Of a DNA stretch of 64,000 bases, positions 10,515 through 21,524 are shown piece after piece. Within the stretch, counting starts at the first letter, position 1. Each line of letters starts with the position of its first letter. The position numbers were made by a program, and so were the translations under genes. Source of the stretch: Seminavis robusta. Lineage: Eukaryota > Bacillariophyta > Bacillariophyceae > Naviculales > Naviculaceae. The notes beneath the pieces are model-generated. The model saw nothing but the letters and a program-made list of their open reading frames with translations. It was not told the origin of the DNA and ran no database searches. The stretch spans positions 1 through 64,000 of the forward strand of contig CAICTM010000483.1 in NCBI GenBank assembly GCA_903772945.1, given 5' to 3'.

Positions 10515-12084
10515 AGTATTTTGCCAGGAATGACGTTTCCACAGAGGTCCAGTGGTCAGGATGGCTTGTATTAAATCCTAAATCCACTGTGGCTCGGGGA
10601 ATCTCGTTATCGGGATGCTGGGATTTATCGCTACTCAGTACAGCTGTAGTCTATTCACTAGACTATTTCACTACTTGTACTAATCTTCATGATACATGGC
10701 CATGCGACTTTTACACTTTTACTGCCCTTCTACTCCAGTACTAGCTATTAATTAATAGAGTACCGGTAGCTAGCTAGTAAAAGAGCGATTGCTTTTTAAT
10801 TAAATAGATGAGGAGGAGGAGGAAAAGAAGGAAATAATGCCGAACAGCTGAACAGCGGAGCACCGATCGCACTGACAATGGCCTGACCACACCGGCCGGG
10901 CGAGTTGCTCTTGTTGCGATTGCAATGCGACCCTTTGGAAACGCCGCTTTCTCCTTTCACGCTGACTGAGTGCTGTGACCATCTTCATTGCCTCCACGAT
11001 GAGAACGATGACACGTTTTTGGGGAAGACATACGATGACAACTGGGGCGGTCTCGGCGGAGCGTGATGGCTTATTGTGGCGATGAAGAAACGGTGGCGAC
11101 AAGCAACCAGTTGTACTCCCTTCGCAGCAGCGTCAGTAGTTGCTGACTGCGTGGGACCGTCATGGTGCAACCACAATCATTTTTATGACTTACCGGCAAT
11201 CACCAACAGTACTATGCATATGTGTATGACATGCTACGGATGTTCTTACTACAATGGCGGAATTGAATGTCAACACTCTTGGGAGTGTAATAGCGTGTGG
11301 CCAAATCTGTAAGGCAATAAGTGGCTACTACCAGTGGAACTAGCTAGAGCTCGGATGCTATGTGCACCAACAAGCCATTTGAGTATCACCACACTACGTC
11401 ACAGCCGGCCTTCGCAAGTCCAAAGACCATCTGTGACATTGAAGCATCCAGCAGAGATATTTCCCAATTAATTCCCATGAGTCAAGGAAAGGCATACACA
11501 AAAACACCCACAAAGATCAAAAAGAACAATCAATGCGAAAATCGGGAATGGCACAGTGCACAGCTGCGCTGACATGATATCTGATTCAAACTTCAGAGAG
11601 CCCAAAGTTAGCTCCACGCTACGGTAGCTACCGCTATTGCTCTTTGCTGCGACTGCTGCTGGCAGCTGGCTCTCCTAAAAATGCAACCCCAACGATCTCG
11701 ACCTACACTCCGCTTACACGTACATGTAACTCCCTTGGTGGTGACGGTGCTGTTGTTGGCCATTCGGTCATCATGATATGAACAAGGACCACCATTGGAG
11801 AGTGACACTTTTCGTAAAGTACCACATGGCATACCGGCGGTGCCGATTGGCAAGAAGTCATCACACTGGTGACTCTCCTAATAGCTAGCTACATGTAGAA
11901 CGGGTCTATCCAAGTGGCATCAATGGACAAAGATTGCTGACAACATAGGCTTTCGATTCACCCAAAGTCGTAGATCGATCTCGGATCCCTCTACCGCGCT
12001 CACGCAAATAGTACGAGGCATGTAGTTGCAAACCAAACACAACCTCTAGCTAGTGCTGGTATCGTACAATGCCCGGCAGGCTTT
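10515..12084. other. Intergenic
   Basis: No gene is recognisable. Short frames (for example 10800-11102 minus, 11076-11312 plus, 11608-11853 minus) lack motifs and overlap each other. CTAGCTAG-type words lie near 10750-10785, 11340 and 11880. Confidence 0.5.
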
Positions 12085-15000
12085 TTATGGCTCTTTGGCA
12101 TTTCCCTCTACACCCAAAGGCCTGCCATTTGTTGATGAGTCAACACTACCTTGAGCCATGAATTGACACGTACAATCACAACCACAAAGATCACTTGAGC
12201 AGACGAAGTATAGCTGGGGGACACTGCAAAGGCCTAATGGAACTGTACCCGTCAACAAGGTATTCTCCAAGAACAAATCACTCAACGTATCATTTAAGCT
12301 CTCCAGTTCTGACGGGATGATGCCTTGGAAGAACGTAACCTGAATGTCCAAATGCTCAAGGGAATCCAATTTCCCAAGCTCTGATCTCAGCGGTCCCACC
12401 AGGTTGGTTTTTGACAGATCAAGCTTGGTCAAGGATGTCAACAGACCTATTTCTGTTGGTAGGAATCCAAACATTTTGGCAGATTGGACTGAAAAATCTT
12501 TCAGGGTTTTGTGCAAGAGATCAATCTCTGTGGGGAGAGTGCTGGTGATAGGATTGTCTCCCAGCCACAGTAATTCCAAGGAAGACATTTGGCCCAACTC
12601 TGTGGGAAGCCTTTCATTGAAAGCATTGGATTCCACATCAAATTTTGTCAAATTGGCCATCAAGCCGAGTTCAGATGGCAAGGGGCCAGAAAAGGAATTG
12701 ATGTACAGCCTTAGCCTTTTCAGTTGTCTGAGAAGAGATATTTCAGTAGGAAGGGTTCCAGAGAGTTTATTGCTTTGTACATCAAGTAGGACAAGCTCTT
12801 TGGCCAGACCTAATGCAGAGGGGAGGGATCCAGAAAGGTTGTTGCCTTCCAGGTATAGATTGTAAAGTGCTGTGAGAAGTCCAATCTCAGACGGAATGGA
12901 GCCCTCAAATGAGCCGCAGCAGAGGTCCATGTAAGTCAATTTTGTCATGGCTCCCAGCTCTGAGGGCAATGTTCCTGTCATGAGTGTGGTATGAAGCCGG
13001 AAATCTTCCAAGTCGGTCAGCTTGGCCACCTCAGTTGGCAACGTTCCAGTCAATTCATTTTCATGAAGTTGCAAAATTTCCCACAGGTTGGTCAGGTTCC
13101 AAAGTTCGATTGGTATGGTTCCCCACAGAATATTCTTGTGCAAAGTCAAACTATGCAGTGAGGTCATCAAGCCAATTTCTGATGGAATGGTCCCCGAAAG
13201 CTGCCCTCTGCCAGCCTGGAAATGATTCAAGACCGTCAACAGGCCAAAGGTTGTAGGGATGGTTCCAGTAAGTGCATTGGTATGGACCAGCAGCAGTTCC
13301 AAGCTCTCCATGAGTCCAATTTCCGATGGCAATGGTCCCGTTATTGCATTGAAATCCACAGAAAGATCCGTCAATTTCGTTGAAAGACCCAATTCAGTTG
13401 GCAGAGTACCTGCTATTTCATTCGTAGCCACATCCAAAACTATCAAATGGGACAGCATGGCTAGTTCTGGGACCAAACTGCCAGAGAGTTGATTCTTTGT
13501 CAACAAGAGTGACAGAAGATTTTCTTGTTCATCACAAACAGGGGCCGTCTCTGGGCCCTTATTGATCCATTTGCTGAACCACTCGCATTCGTGAACATCA
13601 TAGGAAATCCAATCATCCTGCAGTGTCCAACTTCCCAGGTCACCGTTGGTAGCAAAGTAGAAAGTAGCCAGAGCAAATCGTTGCTGTTTCCGCTCATCAG
13701 AATAATCCTCAAAATTGGGATCATCTTGGATCCATTTGTAGGCTCTTTCTTGAGGGGAATCCAGGGGACCATTTTGAAGTGTCTCAACCGTGTAATCCGG
13801 CAAGGGAAGAAAGAAGGGTGTGGGTGCTGCAGTAGGGCTACCGGATGGTGCATACGATGGTGCTTCTGTAGCGACCACAATGGTATCTTGTTTCGCCTTA
13901 TCAAAGACTCCAGCCCACCACAAAATGAGCACAATGAGAACTGGCACCACCACTAGACAGAGAATGGTGTCCATGTATCGTCGTTTCTTTTGATCTCTCA
14001 TTTGTTGTTTTTCTTCTTCCATGGGTCCATCGTAGGCATCTGCTTCACCCAAGATGATGTTTTCATTATCTAAAACCTCTCTGGCTTCTACCAAACCCAT
14101 GTTGGAGGCGGATGGCATTCCTGTCTGTGGCATCATGGCAGCAGAAGACACCATAGTGGGAGTGGTAGCCAAAATGATATTGCTTCCAAAGATGTCATCA
14201 TTTTGCTCCTGGTTTTCTCTCTGCAAATTCAAAGAACCTGGCATGTTATCAAAACTATCATTGGAAACTTGGTTTGCTTCCAACTCTTGTTGGTTGGGAC
14301 TCCATTTATGACTGTCTGTAGTATAATCATTATGGCTTGCAGCTGGTCCCGTATCGTGTGGCCATCCCACTGCAACAGGCCGTTTCATTTCCGCATCACT
14401 CTTGCTGATTCCGAGGCCCGCTACTGCTGCTCGTTTGATTTGCACATCTTCATCGATGCGTCGGAGGCCAGGACTATTAATAACAGATCCTACACGGCAT
14501 AGCGAAATAGAATTCGTGGTTCCAGTTCCTTTTTGCGTTTCTGTGTCTGCCTTGCCGTGTTGTATGCCAACAAGTGCTGCAAATTTGATTTTGGCATCCT
14601 GCTTGCTTCGCCGAAGGCCAGGACCGGAAGATACCACACTTTGGTGGGAAGCAGAATCCATTGGTACGCCTCCCGGTTCCATTTCCACAGTCGTGATATT
14701 CTGCTGGGTGCCAGTTACTGCTGCACGCATGATTTCCACTTCTTCTTGGCGGCGGCGCAGGCTAGGACCGGAAGAAGCCATTGGAACGGCACCTACTTGA
14801 CTTTCTGCACCCATCTTGTTGCCTTTCTTGAGACCCGCAGCAGCTGACAGCTTAATATTCATGTCTTCTTTGCTGCGATGAAGGCCATGGCAAGACACAG
14901 CCCTGCTGGAAGAAGCCATTGGCATGGTTTCTACTTGACTTTCTGCACCCATCTTGTTGCTTCTCTTGAGACCCGCAGCAGCTGATAGCTTGATATTCAT

Positions 15001-15461
15001 GTCTTCTTTGCTGCGATGAAGGCCATGATGAGATACAGTCCTGCTGGAAGAAGCCATTGGAACGCACCTACTTGACTTTCTGCACCCATCTTGTTGCTTC
15101 TCTTGAGACCCGCAGCAGCTGATAGCTTGATATTCATGTCTTCTTTGCTGCGATGAAGGCCATGATGAGATACAGCCCTGCCGGAAGAAGCCATTGGCAC
15201 GGCTCCTACTTGGCTTTCTGCACCCATCTTGTTGCTTCTCTCGAGACCCGCAGCAGCTGATAGCTTAATATTCATGTCTTCTTTGCTGTGATGAAGGCCA
15301 TGACAAGACACAGCCCTGCTGGAAGAAGCATCTGTTGGTCGTAGAGTTTTGCTCGATTCCTTGGGACAGTGGCTCTGTCCTTGTGCTTCTGTCCAGGTGA
15401 CAACAAACTCCTCTTCACATTCGTGGTGCTCTTGTCGTTCCTTCTCCTCTTTACTCTTCAT
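12085..15461 (-). CDS. LRR receptor-like membrane protein (frameshift in its N-terminal repeats)
   Basis: The start is most likely the ATG at 15459-15461 (MKSKEEKERQ), as in the paralog at 11-3506. Five tandem 46-residue units follow, then a linker, a TM helix (LCLVVVPVLIVLILWWAGVF, near 13910-13970), an extracellular stretch with VHECEWFSKW, about 16 LRRs of the LTGTIPTEIGLM type and a Cys-rich end (DLCGCDCTC). One base is missing near 15064: the repeat reads AACGCACC where a sister unit has AACGGCACC. The part from about 15057 to 12085 is fully open (990 codons including alternative Met). With the base present the product would be about 1125 residues. Known biology: plant-type LRRs on the cell surface bind peptides or glycans. 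Ligand and signalling partner are unknown, and no kinase domain is present. Confidence 0.8.
14777..15461 (-). repeat. Five 138-bp tandem coding repeats (46 residues)
   Basis: The landmark GCCATTGG (or its equivalent) recurs at 14777, 14915, 15053, 15190 and about 15328. The steps are 138, 138, 137 and 138 bp. The single 137-bp step is the frameshift. Each unit encodes MASSSRAVSCHGLHRSKED followed by MNIKLSAAAGLKRSNKMG and AESQVGAVP. The near identity of neighbours points to recent expansion or gene conversion. Confidence 0.85.
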
Positions 15462-15610
15462 GGTTCTGTGTTCATCTGATACCTGAGGCAATCCAGACGC
15501 AGCCTGTATGATCCCTCTCATCAACAATTTGAAAGTTATGTGTGGTCGAGGCTGGGACTGCTGTTTTGGATCATAAAACCTCCGAACACGATGACGTCTG
15601 CATACTTGGT

Positions 15611-15682
15611 ACCTCGGCAGTCTAACTGCCTGAGTTCTCAACCCCTTTACCTCGGCAGTCTAACTGCCTGAGTTCTCAACCC
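15611..15682. repeat. Two direct 34-bp repeats, each with a hairpin
   Basis: Identical 34-bp copies occur at 15611-15644 and 15649-15682, separated by 4 bp. Each contains GGCAGTctaACTGCC, a 6-bp stem with a 3-nt loop. They lie 150-220 bp upstream of the second LRR gene on its coding strand, so they could be promoter or 5'-leader elements; this is inference. Confidence 0.75.
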
Positions 15683-16678
15683 GTATTCTAATAATGAACC
15701 ATGAGGCAGAATGACGCCGTCAATCAAACTATTGGAACAGGAACGCATCGGGCTCAGCAGGCCTAAAGATAATGGGTGTTTCTGGAGTGGGCGGGATGAG
15801 TCTTCCAAGCTCTACAAAAGAGAGACTCATTTGAAAGATATTCAAGATGCCTACCACAGTGCAAACTACTTTACTGAACTTGGCTAAGTAACAGGTGCTT
15901 CTGGGACGGGCAAATCTGCATTGGCCAGTTAGTTCCGTCAAGGCAGAGGTGCAAGCTCATGGTGGCTTCTTGATCCAAGGCATATTTGACGAACATGGCA
16001 TTGGAGACCCCATGCCTGATCTTGCTTCAAAGCACATGCCATTTATGCATGGCCAACACCAGGCAAGCATGCTAGGAGAATCTGCACTGCAGACATGCCA
16101 CAACCTGCAAGGACTCCATGGTAAAGGGTCCAATTTTCCTTGCTGTACATCATAGCAACCTTGATGAACGAGACTATTGCAGCACAAGTGCTGTTTGAAA
16201 AAGTGCAAATCCTATTTCCAGGCTGTTCGGCTCCTGCAATTCATTCGCTGATGTGTTCCTTGGCTTCCACCGAGGCAGGTCTTGTAGCTCCCGCCCTTGC
16301 CCGTGAATGTATGGATAGTCTCTTCGCAAGAGGCTCACTGAAGCCAAGCGTCAGGCCATCGAAGTGAACGCGTTGCTCAGGTGGAAGACTTGGAGGAACC
16401 AATTCAAGTGACGAATTCCCCATTCCTATTACCCAAGCTGTGACCGTTTGACGCCAGAAAGCCTCTGCTGGACGAAGCCAGGTCAGGGGATTCGTTGTTG
16501 GGCACAGGCACGGTACTAGTTCTTCAAGATCCAAAGTTACGCCTCGAGCAAGTCTGGTAGAAAGCAACGGCGATGCAAGGTTTGTTGCTCATTTGTGTGC
16601 GCTGGAACGGTTGAGGCAATCAAAACTAGTCTTTACAGCTTGAAGCTTTTCTTTTGATGCGTGCTGTTTGGTAATGCT
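15683..16678. other. Intergenic
   Basis: Open frames on both strands (for example 16241-16567 minus) show no known motif. Possible remnants of decayed coding sequence cannot be identified. Confidence 0.4.
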
Positions 16679-17989
16679 TTAGTTGCGTTGTTGTTGGGCA
16701 CCATTCCTCGTGAGTTCCCACTGAGCTAGCAAATTGTCTGTTTGATCTTGCATTATTCCACGCAGTCCCTCATCTCTGTCGAACATGTGTACTACTGGGG
16801 CAAGCTGTCCGTTTTGGTTGAGAGTACGGTTTTGCCCATCGACGACGCCAATCTGTTTCAGAGGTCCTTTTCTCATTGCGGTCAAGCCGACCGTGTTCAC
16901 TGCACCGTAACCCGGTGGGTGAGAAATCACTCGCATCGTGAAACCATCCGACGACGACAATGATATTGCACTACTTGCATTCAGCTGTTGGCTGTGTATC
17001 AAATAATTGTGTAATGCTTGGTCCCCACCAAAGAGCGTACTTTCCGTGCGATCAAACTGGTAAACCATGGCTCGCAGATACATGTCCATGGCAATGCGCC
17101 CGCCCATTGTGGTTCCGGAGCAGATGACGGGCAAATCCAGCATAGGATCTGCAATTTCGGCACCATAAATGTTTCGCAGCCAGTTGCGATTGGCGCCAGA
17201 ATCACGCACAAGGGAGTCTTCCTGAAACACATTCAGGGTTGTGGAGGTTGTAAGCTCTGTTGTGTCGATTTGCTCGTCGCTGTAGTCAAAGGGAGACGTC
17301 TGGAAAAATACATCTCTTGCATCCGAGACCAGTATTCGTGACGTTGGTCCGTACCACGTCGTCCACGCCCAAAACAACTCAAACCGTAGCATTGCTGCAA
17401 AACGAGTTCGACGAGCATCCTGCAAGTATTCCCCCGTCGTGTTGGATCGATACAATGTATGGATTTGGCAAATGGGTCCTCTGGGTCGGTGTCGACAGTG
17501 CAGAGGGAGCTCGTATATAATCAATTGTGGCTGGTGATATTGAAAGAAGTCTTGCAACTCTGCGAAATCTCCAGAGTTAATGCCCAAAACGATATCACCC
17601 CTATAGCCCGTTTGGATGAGCGTCTCGACAAACAAGATGATCTGAGGCAATTTATACCCCGCAGCGACAGCGAATACGGCATCACGATCACATCGATGTG
17701 CACCCAACTTGGGTTCAAGGGCTATTGTGGCATTGGGAGGCATGGGGCTTGGAAAGGTCAGATTATGTGGGAGATGTAACGGAACACATTTCTGTTCATC
17801 AGTTGGACCGGCGGCTGCTTCTGTTGAGGATTCGTCCTGTCTTCTGACATCCACAACCGGAGAGTATTCGTCAAGGCGAGTGAATGAGAGACATCCGAAT
17901 ATTGCACATCCCAATAAAAGCTTCTTGACCTTGCCGTAAACGTCGCATCGAGCACTTGGATGCGTAAACGTCGGACGCTTTTGAATCAT
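16679..17989 (-). CDS. Putative glycosyltransferase, type II membrane protein
   Basis: 436 residues from the ATG at 17987-17989. A short cytoplasmic head is followed by a hydrophobic anchor (KKLLLGCAIFGCLSF, residues about 22-36) and a lumenal region. The core holds VFAVAAGYKLPQIILFVETL (a GT-A-like first strand and helix) and ILVSDARDVFFQTSPF (about residue 218), where the Asp-x-x-Asp resembles the metal-binding DxD of nucleotide-sugar transferases. A later motif is CSGTTMGG, followed by FGGDQALHNYLIH. These are the usual order of features in Golgi transferases of the DARDVFFQ type. Several NxS/T sites are present. Donor and acceptor sugars are unknown. Only the general fold is supported. 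Confidence 0.6.
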   Translation of the reverse strand: MIQKRPTFTHPSARCDVYGKVKKLLLGCAIFGCLSFTRLDEYSPVVDVRRQDESSTEAAAGPTDEQKCVPLHLPHNLTFPSPMPPNATIALEPKLGAHRCDRDAVFAVAAGYKLPQIILFVETLIQTGYRGDIVLGINSGDFAELQDFFQYHQPQLIIYELPLHCRHRPRGPICQIHTLYRSNTTGEYLQDARRTRFAAMLRFELFWAWTTWYGPTSRILVSDARDVFFQTSPFDYSDEQIDTTELTTSTTLNVFQEDSLVRDSGANRNWLRNIYGAEIADPMLDLPVICSGTTMGGRIAMDMYLRAMVYQFDRTESTLFGGDQALHNYLIHSQQLNASSAISLSSSDGFTMRVISHPPGYGAVNTVGLTAMRKGPLKQIGVVDGQNRTLNQNGQLAPVVHMFDRDEGLRGIMQDQTDNLLAQWELTRNGAQQQRN

Positions 17990-18470
17990 TTTTCGTCGGC
18001 TTTGGTTTGGTGAAGACTAGTAGCCAGCTGGGGCGGGATCTCTGTCGTCTGTAGTAGGTAGATAGCGTTCGAACACCTTTCTTGATAGCTTGGACGTCTT
18101 GGGATTTCTGTTCGACGCATGGATGTTCTTGAGCTGTTGAACTGGATTTTTGTGTTTTGCAACACGACCACCAAAAAAGACGGCGAGCCCTGCGGGCAGG
18201 AATGGATTGAATTCCTCAACTAGCTAGCTACCGGTACAGTGGACCGTACCGGTACCGGTACTAGCACCGATACCGTACCCCAGTTTTATCAAATTTGATT
18301 AAAATATTATTGTGTTGTATACGGTACTCAAAGGACGCTCCGTGATGCCGGTGCAATTCTCACACAACCCATCAACCGAAGCGGCAAATCAAGCACGTCA
18401 GCATTATCCATCATCTTTCTGCAGTAATAAAGGAAGTCAAGTCACCTGAAAGGTGCCAATAAAAAGAAGC
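17990..18470. other. Intergenic between the divergent glycosyltransferase and minE genes
   Basis: This region has dense CTAGCTAGCTACCGG and ACCGTACCGGTACC words at 18220-18280. A 34-codon open frame starts at 18345 and ends with TGA at 18447-18449. It is in the same frame as minE and stops 21 nt before its ATG, so it is either an upstream ORF or a remnant of an N-terminal extension. Confidence 0.5.
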
Positions 18471-18881
18471 ATGTCATTCATAACCAAGTTCATGAGTGGT
18501 GGCGGTGCAACAGCTACAGCAACAACACGGTCAGTGGCCAAGGACAGATTGAGTGTGATTTTGGCATCCCAAAGAGGATCGGAGTTGCTGGAAAAAGTCA
18601 ACATGGAGGACTTGCAAAGGGACGTTTTGGCAGTGGTGGAGGTGAGTTCATCTGTTATTAAATCCATTGGGTTTTTGTGTTGCAACCACAGGAAGAGGCA
18701 TGGCTGACCACTCCATTTATTTCTCGTCATTTTTCTCTCCGTGTAGCGCCACATTCAGATTGCCAAGAACCGACCGGTGCATTGCTCGGTCAATTCTGAA
18801 GGTGAAAATCAAGTATTCGAGATGAGCATAGGGCTAGCTACAGCGCGGAGGTCCACTGCGCGACAACAAAAAGCAGCCTAA
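18471..18881 (+). CDS. minE: Nuclear-encoded MinE, division-site topological specificity factor
   Basis: Two exons, 18471-18641 and 18747-18881, are joined across a 105-bp GTGAGT...TAG intron (phase 0), giving 101 residues. The N-terminus MSFITKFMSG looks like MinE's amphipathic membrane-targeting helix. It is followed by SVAKDRLSVILASQRG (the MinD-binding segment; compare the AKERL-like motif of bacterial MinE), then DLQRDVLAVVERHIQIA and a C-terminal beta strand VFEMSIGLA (dimerisation domain). Length matches bacterial MinE. In bacteria, MinE drives MinD off the membrane and sets the division site. Nuclear copies are known for plastids and, in several protists, for mitochondria. No clear transit peptide is visible in this exon, so the target organelle is open. 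An upstream exon is possible. Confidence 0.85.
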
Positions 18882-20353
18882 CCAGTATATAGATGACTTG
18901 CACCAATCCAGTTCACCATCTCTTCCTCCAGCGGTGTCCATTCCAAGCTCGTAAACGCAGTACCACACACACACACTTAAACGACAACACACCATCCATC
19001 AACCATCTCGCTAATGCATGAGATGAGGGATACGGTACGACTGTATCCATCATTGGTGCAGAAACCGTAGAGTGGTCTGGTGTAGGCAACACGCTGGCCA
19101 TCCATTTAACTTATTCCAGTAGCCTATTGGCGTTGCAGTAGCACGTCAAGCAGTATAGCAGTAGTACCGGTATTTCCCAACCACCAAAGATATTATCTAG
19201 CTAACTAGCAGTCATCAACAAAAATCTCAACTTAGTTTGCTCTACTAAATGGAGCAGATTTATCCTACAAGGGATCCGTCTCAATGACTTGAGGAAGCTG
19301 GTCAGAGATCGGCGTGCATGTACAGGCATTGCATTCTAACTGCTAGTACATCTTACGCGGGCCAACCAACCACTTTCTTCTCAAAGCAGTACAGAGTACA
19401 ATGCGACTGTAGGGTAGCAGATCTGAGACTGGCTGGGGCCTGCCTCCCTTGCAACAGGGTTGGGTTCAGACAGTTTGTTCTGAGAGGGGCGCTTCCGACA
19501 GAGCGTCTAGATATTTTTGCACGGGTAAACAATCGATCTGACATAACATGTTCACTTGTTTTCCAAGCATCACAAGCATCACAAAGGTCGTCGGGAGGAA
19601 CGATGATTCCTTATTGCCAGATTGCCAGGCAGCCGACAAAGCACAAGTAAGTTGGCTTTTGCTGAAATATTAGTGTGTCACATGATCACAGCAGAATGGT
19701 GCAGCTGCAATGACACTAGCTAGCTACCGGTAGCTACTAGCTAGACGCAGTGATGCTACCGGTACGCAAGGAGGAACTTTTGAAGATTCACCGCAGCACA
19801 GTTATCGCCATGCCTTCCTTTCAAGCAACTCCTCTCCGAGCGAACCAATCCCACATGGCTGACCAAACTCCGACGTGGCCTGCCAACACTATGTCATAGT
19901 TAGGTTCCCTTTCATCCTGCTGGTACTGTTCCGACTGCGGCCGGTTCTTTATGTTTCCTTCATACAGTGGCCATCATCTAGCTAGCCAGAGCTTCCGTCC
20001 GTTGGCATACTAGCTAGTAGTAGTTTAGAGAGGAGACTGGCAGATGTTGCTTCCCTTCTGCGTTGCTCTCCTGTCTTCTCGATTGGCTTCCGAGTTAGGA
20101 TCTTGATTTCTGACCGTTGCAGTCGGGACTGTAGTACACTCCGTACAAACTCTACGGAGGGTATCCTTGACTCAAAAGATCCACTCGGCATCTTGGATCT
20201 TGCGCGGTGGTGATGTGGTCATCGCCCATCACAAGCAAGCAAAGCAAGCAACTTTTGATCGATCATAAAATCTCTGTTGAAAGGACCAAAAAGCTCTTTC
20301 TCTTCTCTTTTTCTACACTAACAAAACCAAACTAAACCAAAACTAATCCAACC
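18882..20353. other. Intergenic
   Basis: No recognisable gene. A 110-codon frame at 19318-19650 has no motif. CTAGCTAGCTACCGG-type words occur near 19715-19760. A pyrimidine-rich stretch just before 20354 probably belongs to the leader of the C2 gene. Confidence 0.45.
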
Positions 20354-20752
20354 ATGGGCAAGCTGATTATTCTCCTCAACAAGGTGACCAACTTGGTCGA
20401 CGAAGATGCTTTGGGCAAGAGTGATCCCTACGTCAAGTTTGAATTGGAACAAGACAATTTGATCTTTGACAAGGATTTTGGCGACAAGTTTTCCTCCAAG
20501 AAGAAGGATGACCTCAACCCTGTATGGGACGAGACGATTGAATTTGACGATATCCCCGGATTGAACAACATGGTCCTAAAGTGCATTGTCAAGGACGACG
20601 ATCCCATCTTTGACGACAAGCTCGGATCCTGCAAAATTAATTTGGAAGAACTCGGATTGAGCGGTGATCCCACTCCGGTCGATCGCGTCGTGGACGATAA
20701 CTGGATCTCCAAGGATGCTCGTATCTTTCTTCAAATCTCCTACGAAGAGTAA
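20354..20752 (+). CDS. Single C2-domain protein
   Basis: 132 residues, almost entirely one C2 domain. It begins at once with the first beta strand (GKLIILLNKVTNL). The first calcium-binding loop is DEDALGKSDPYVKFEL, then NPVWDETIEF (the typical NPxW-E strand), then the second loop KDDDPIFDDKLG with several Asp residues. The Asp ligands of both loops are present, so calcium-dependent lipid binding is plausible. There is no TM or signal peptide, so it is probably cytosolic. The start ATG has AACC just upstream (good context). Single-domain C2 proteins of this size are often membrane-recruitment or signalling adaptors. Confidence 0.85.
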   Translation: MGKLIILLNKVTNLVDEDALGKSDPYVKFELEQDNLIFDKDFGDKFSSKKKDDLNPVWDETIEFDDIPGLNNMVLKCIVKDDDPIFDDKLGSCKINLEELGLSGDPTPVDRVVDDNWISKDARIFLQISYEE

Positions 20753-21524
20753 GCATTCTTTTTTGAGCATGATGGAAATGCAACTGACTGGATGGAAAAG
20801 ACACTTGGACTTGCTGTTGTGGACTTGAGAGAGATATGATAGAAACTATAAAAACTAAAAATAATCGAGCCAAGTTCTTTTTACTACAGGCTTTATGCCT
20901 GCTTTTCTGGTTTTTCCCTCTGCTCTGGCCGCCTTGGTGTTGTTGGTTCGCTCAGCCACAGTCAAAAAGATTGCGGTCCGTCGGATTGTCTACCAGATAA
21001 AGCTCACAAGAAAATGGAATCGCCTCACACTACCGCACCAGCCAAGCGCAGGAAAGGATGGTTCCACTCTCCTCCCCGCAGGCATGGAACGGCCCACATT
21101 TTACGGGATGGATTGTCCTGTATCTGGAGTCTTGGCAGCTTGCTAGCACTGCTGATAAGAAGGACGAGCCGGAAGACGAAAATAATGCCAACCCATTCTA
21201 CGCGGAACCAGCCGATGGGGAAGAGGCTCTCCGCCCAATACACACGTGGGTGACTTCTTGTTTGGGAAGAAGCAATCAACATGATGAGGCTCAAATTGGC
21301 TACGTACTATTGCAGAGATGAGAGAATCAATCCGAGTGGGGGATACGGAGCGGAACAAACAACGAGAGAACGGCTGAAACCTGGACAATCATTGTCGTTG
21401 GCTGGAACTAACAACTGAACTGACTCCAGGGATGACAACACCCACAACGGATTGGCTGGAGACAGATAAAAATGGAGGACAGTGCCGATTTAGCTGCAAG
21501 AATGAAGGAATGAATGATGGTACT
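20753..21524. other. Intergenic
   Basis: Overlapping short frames on both strands without motifs. I see no RNA gene or repeat. Confidence 0.45.
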
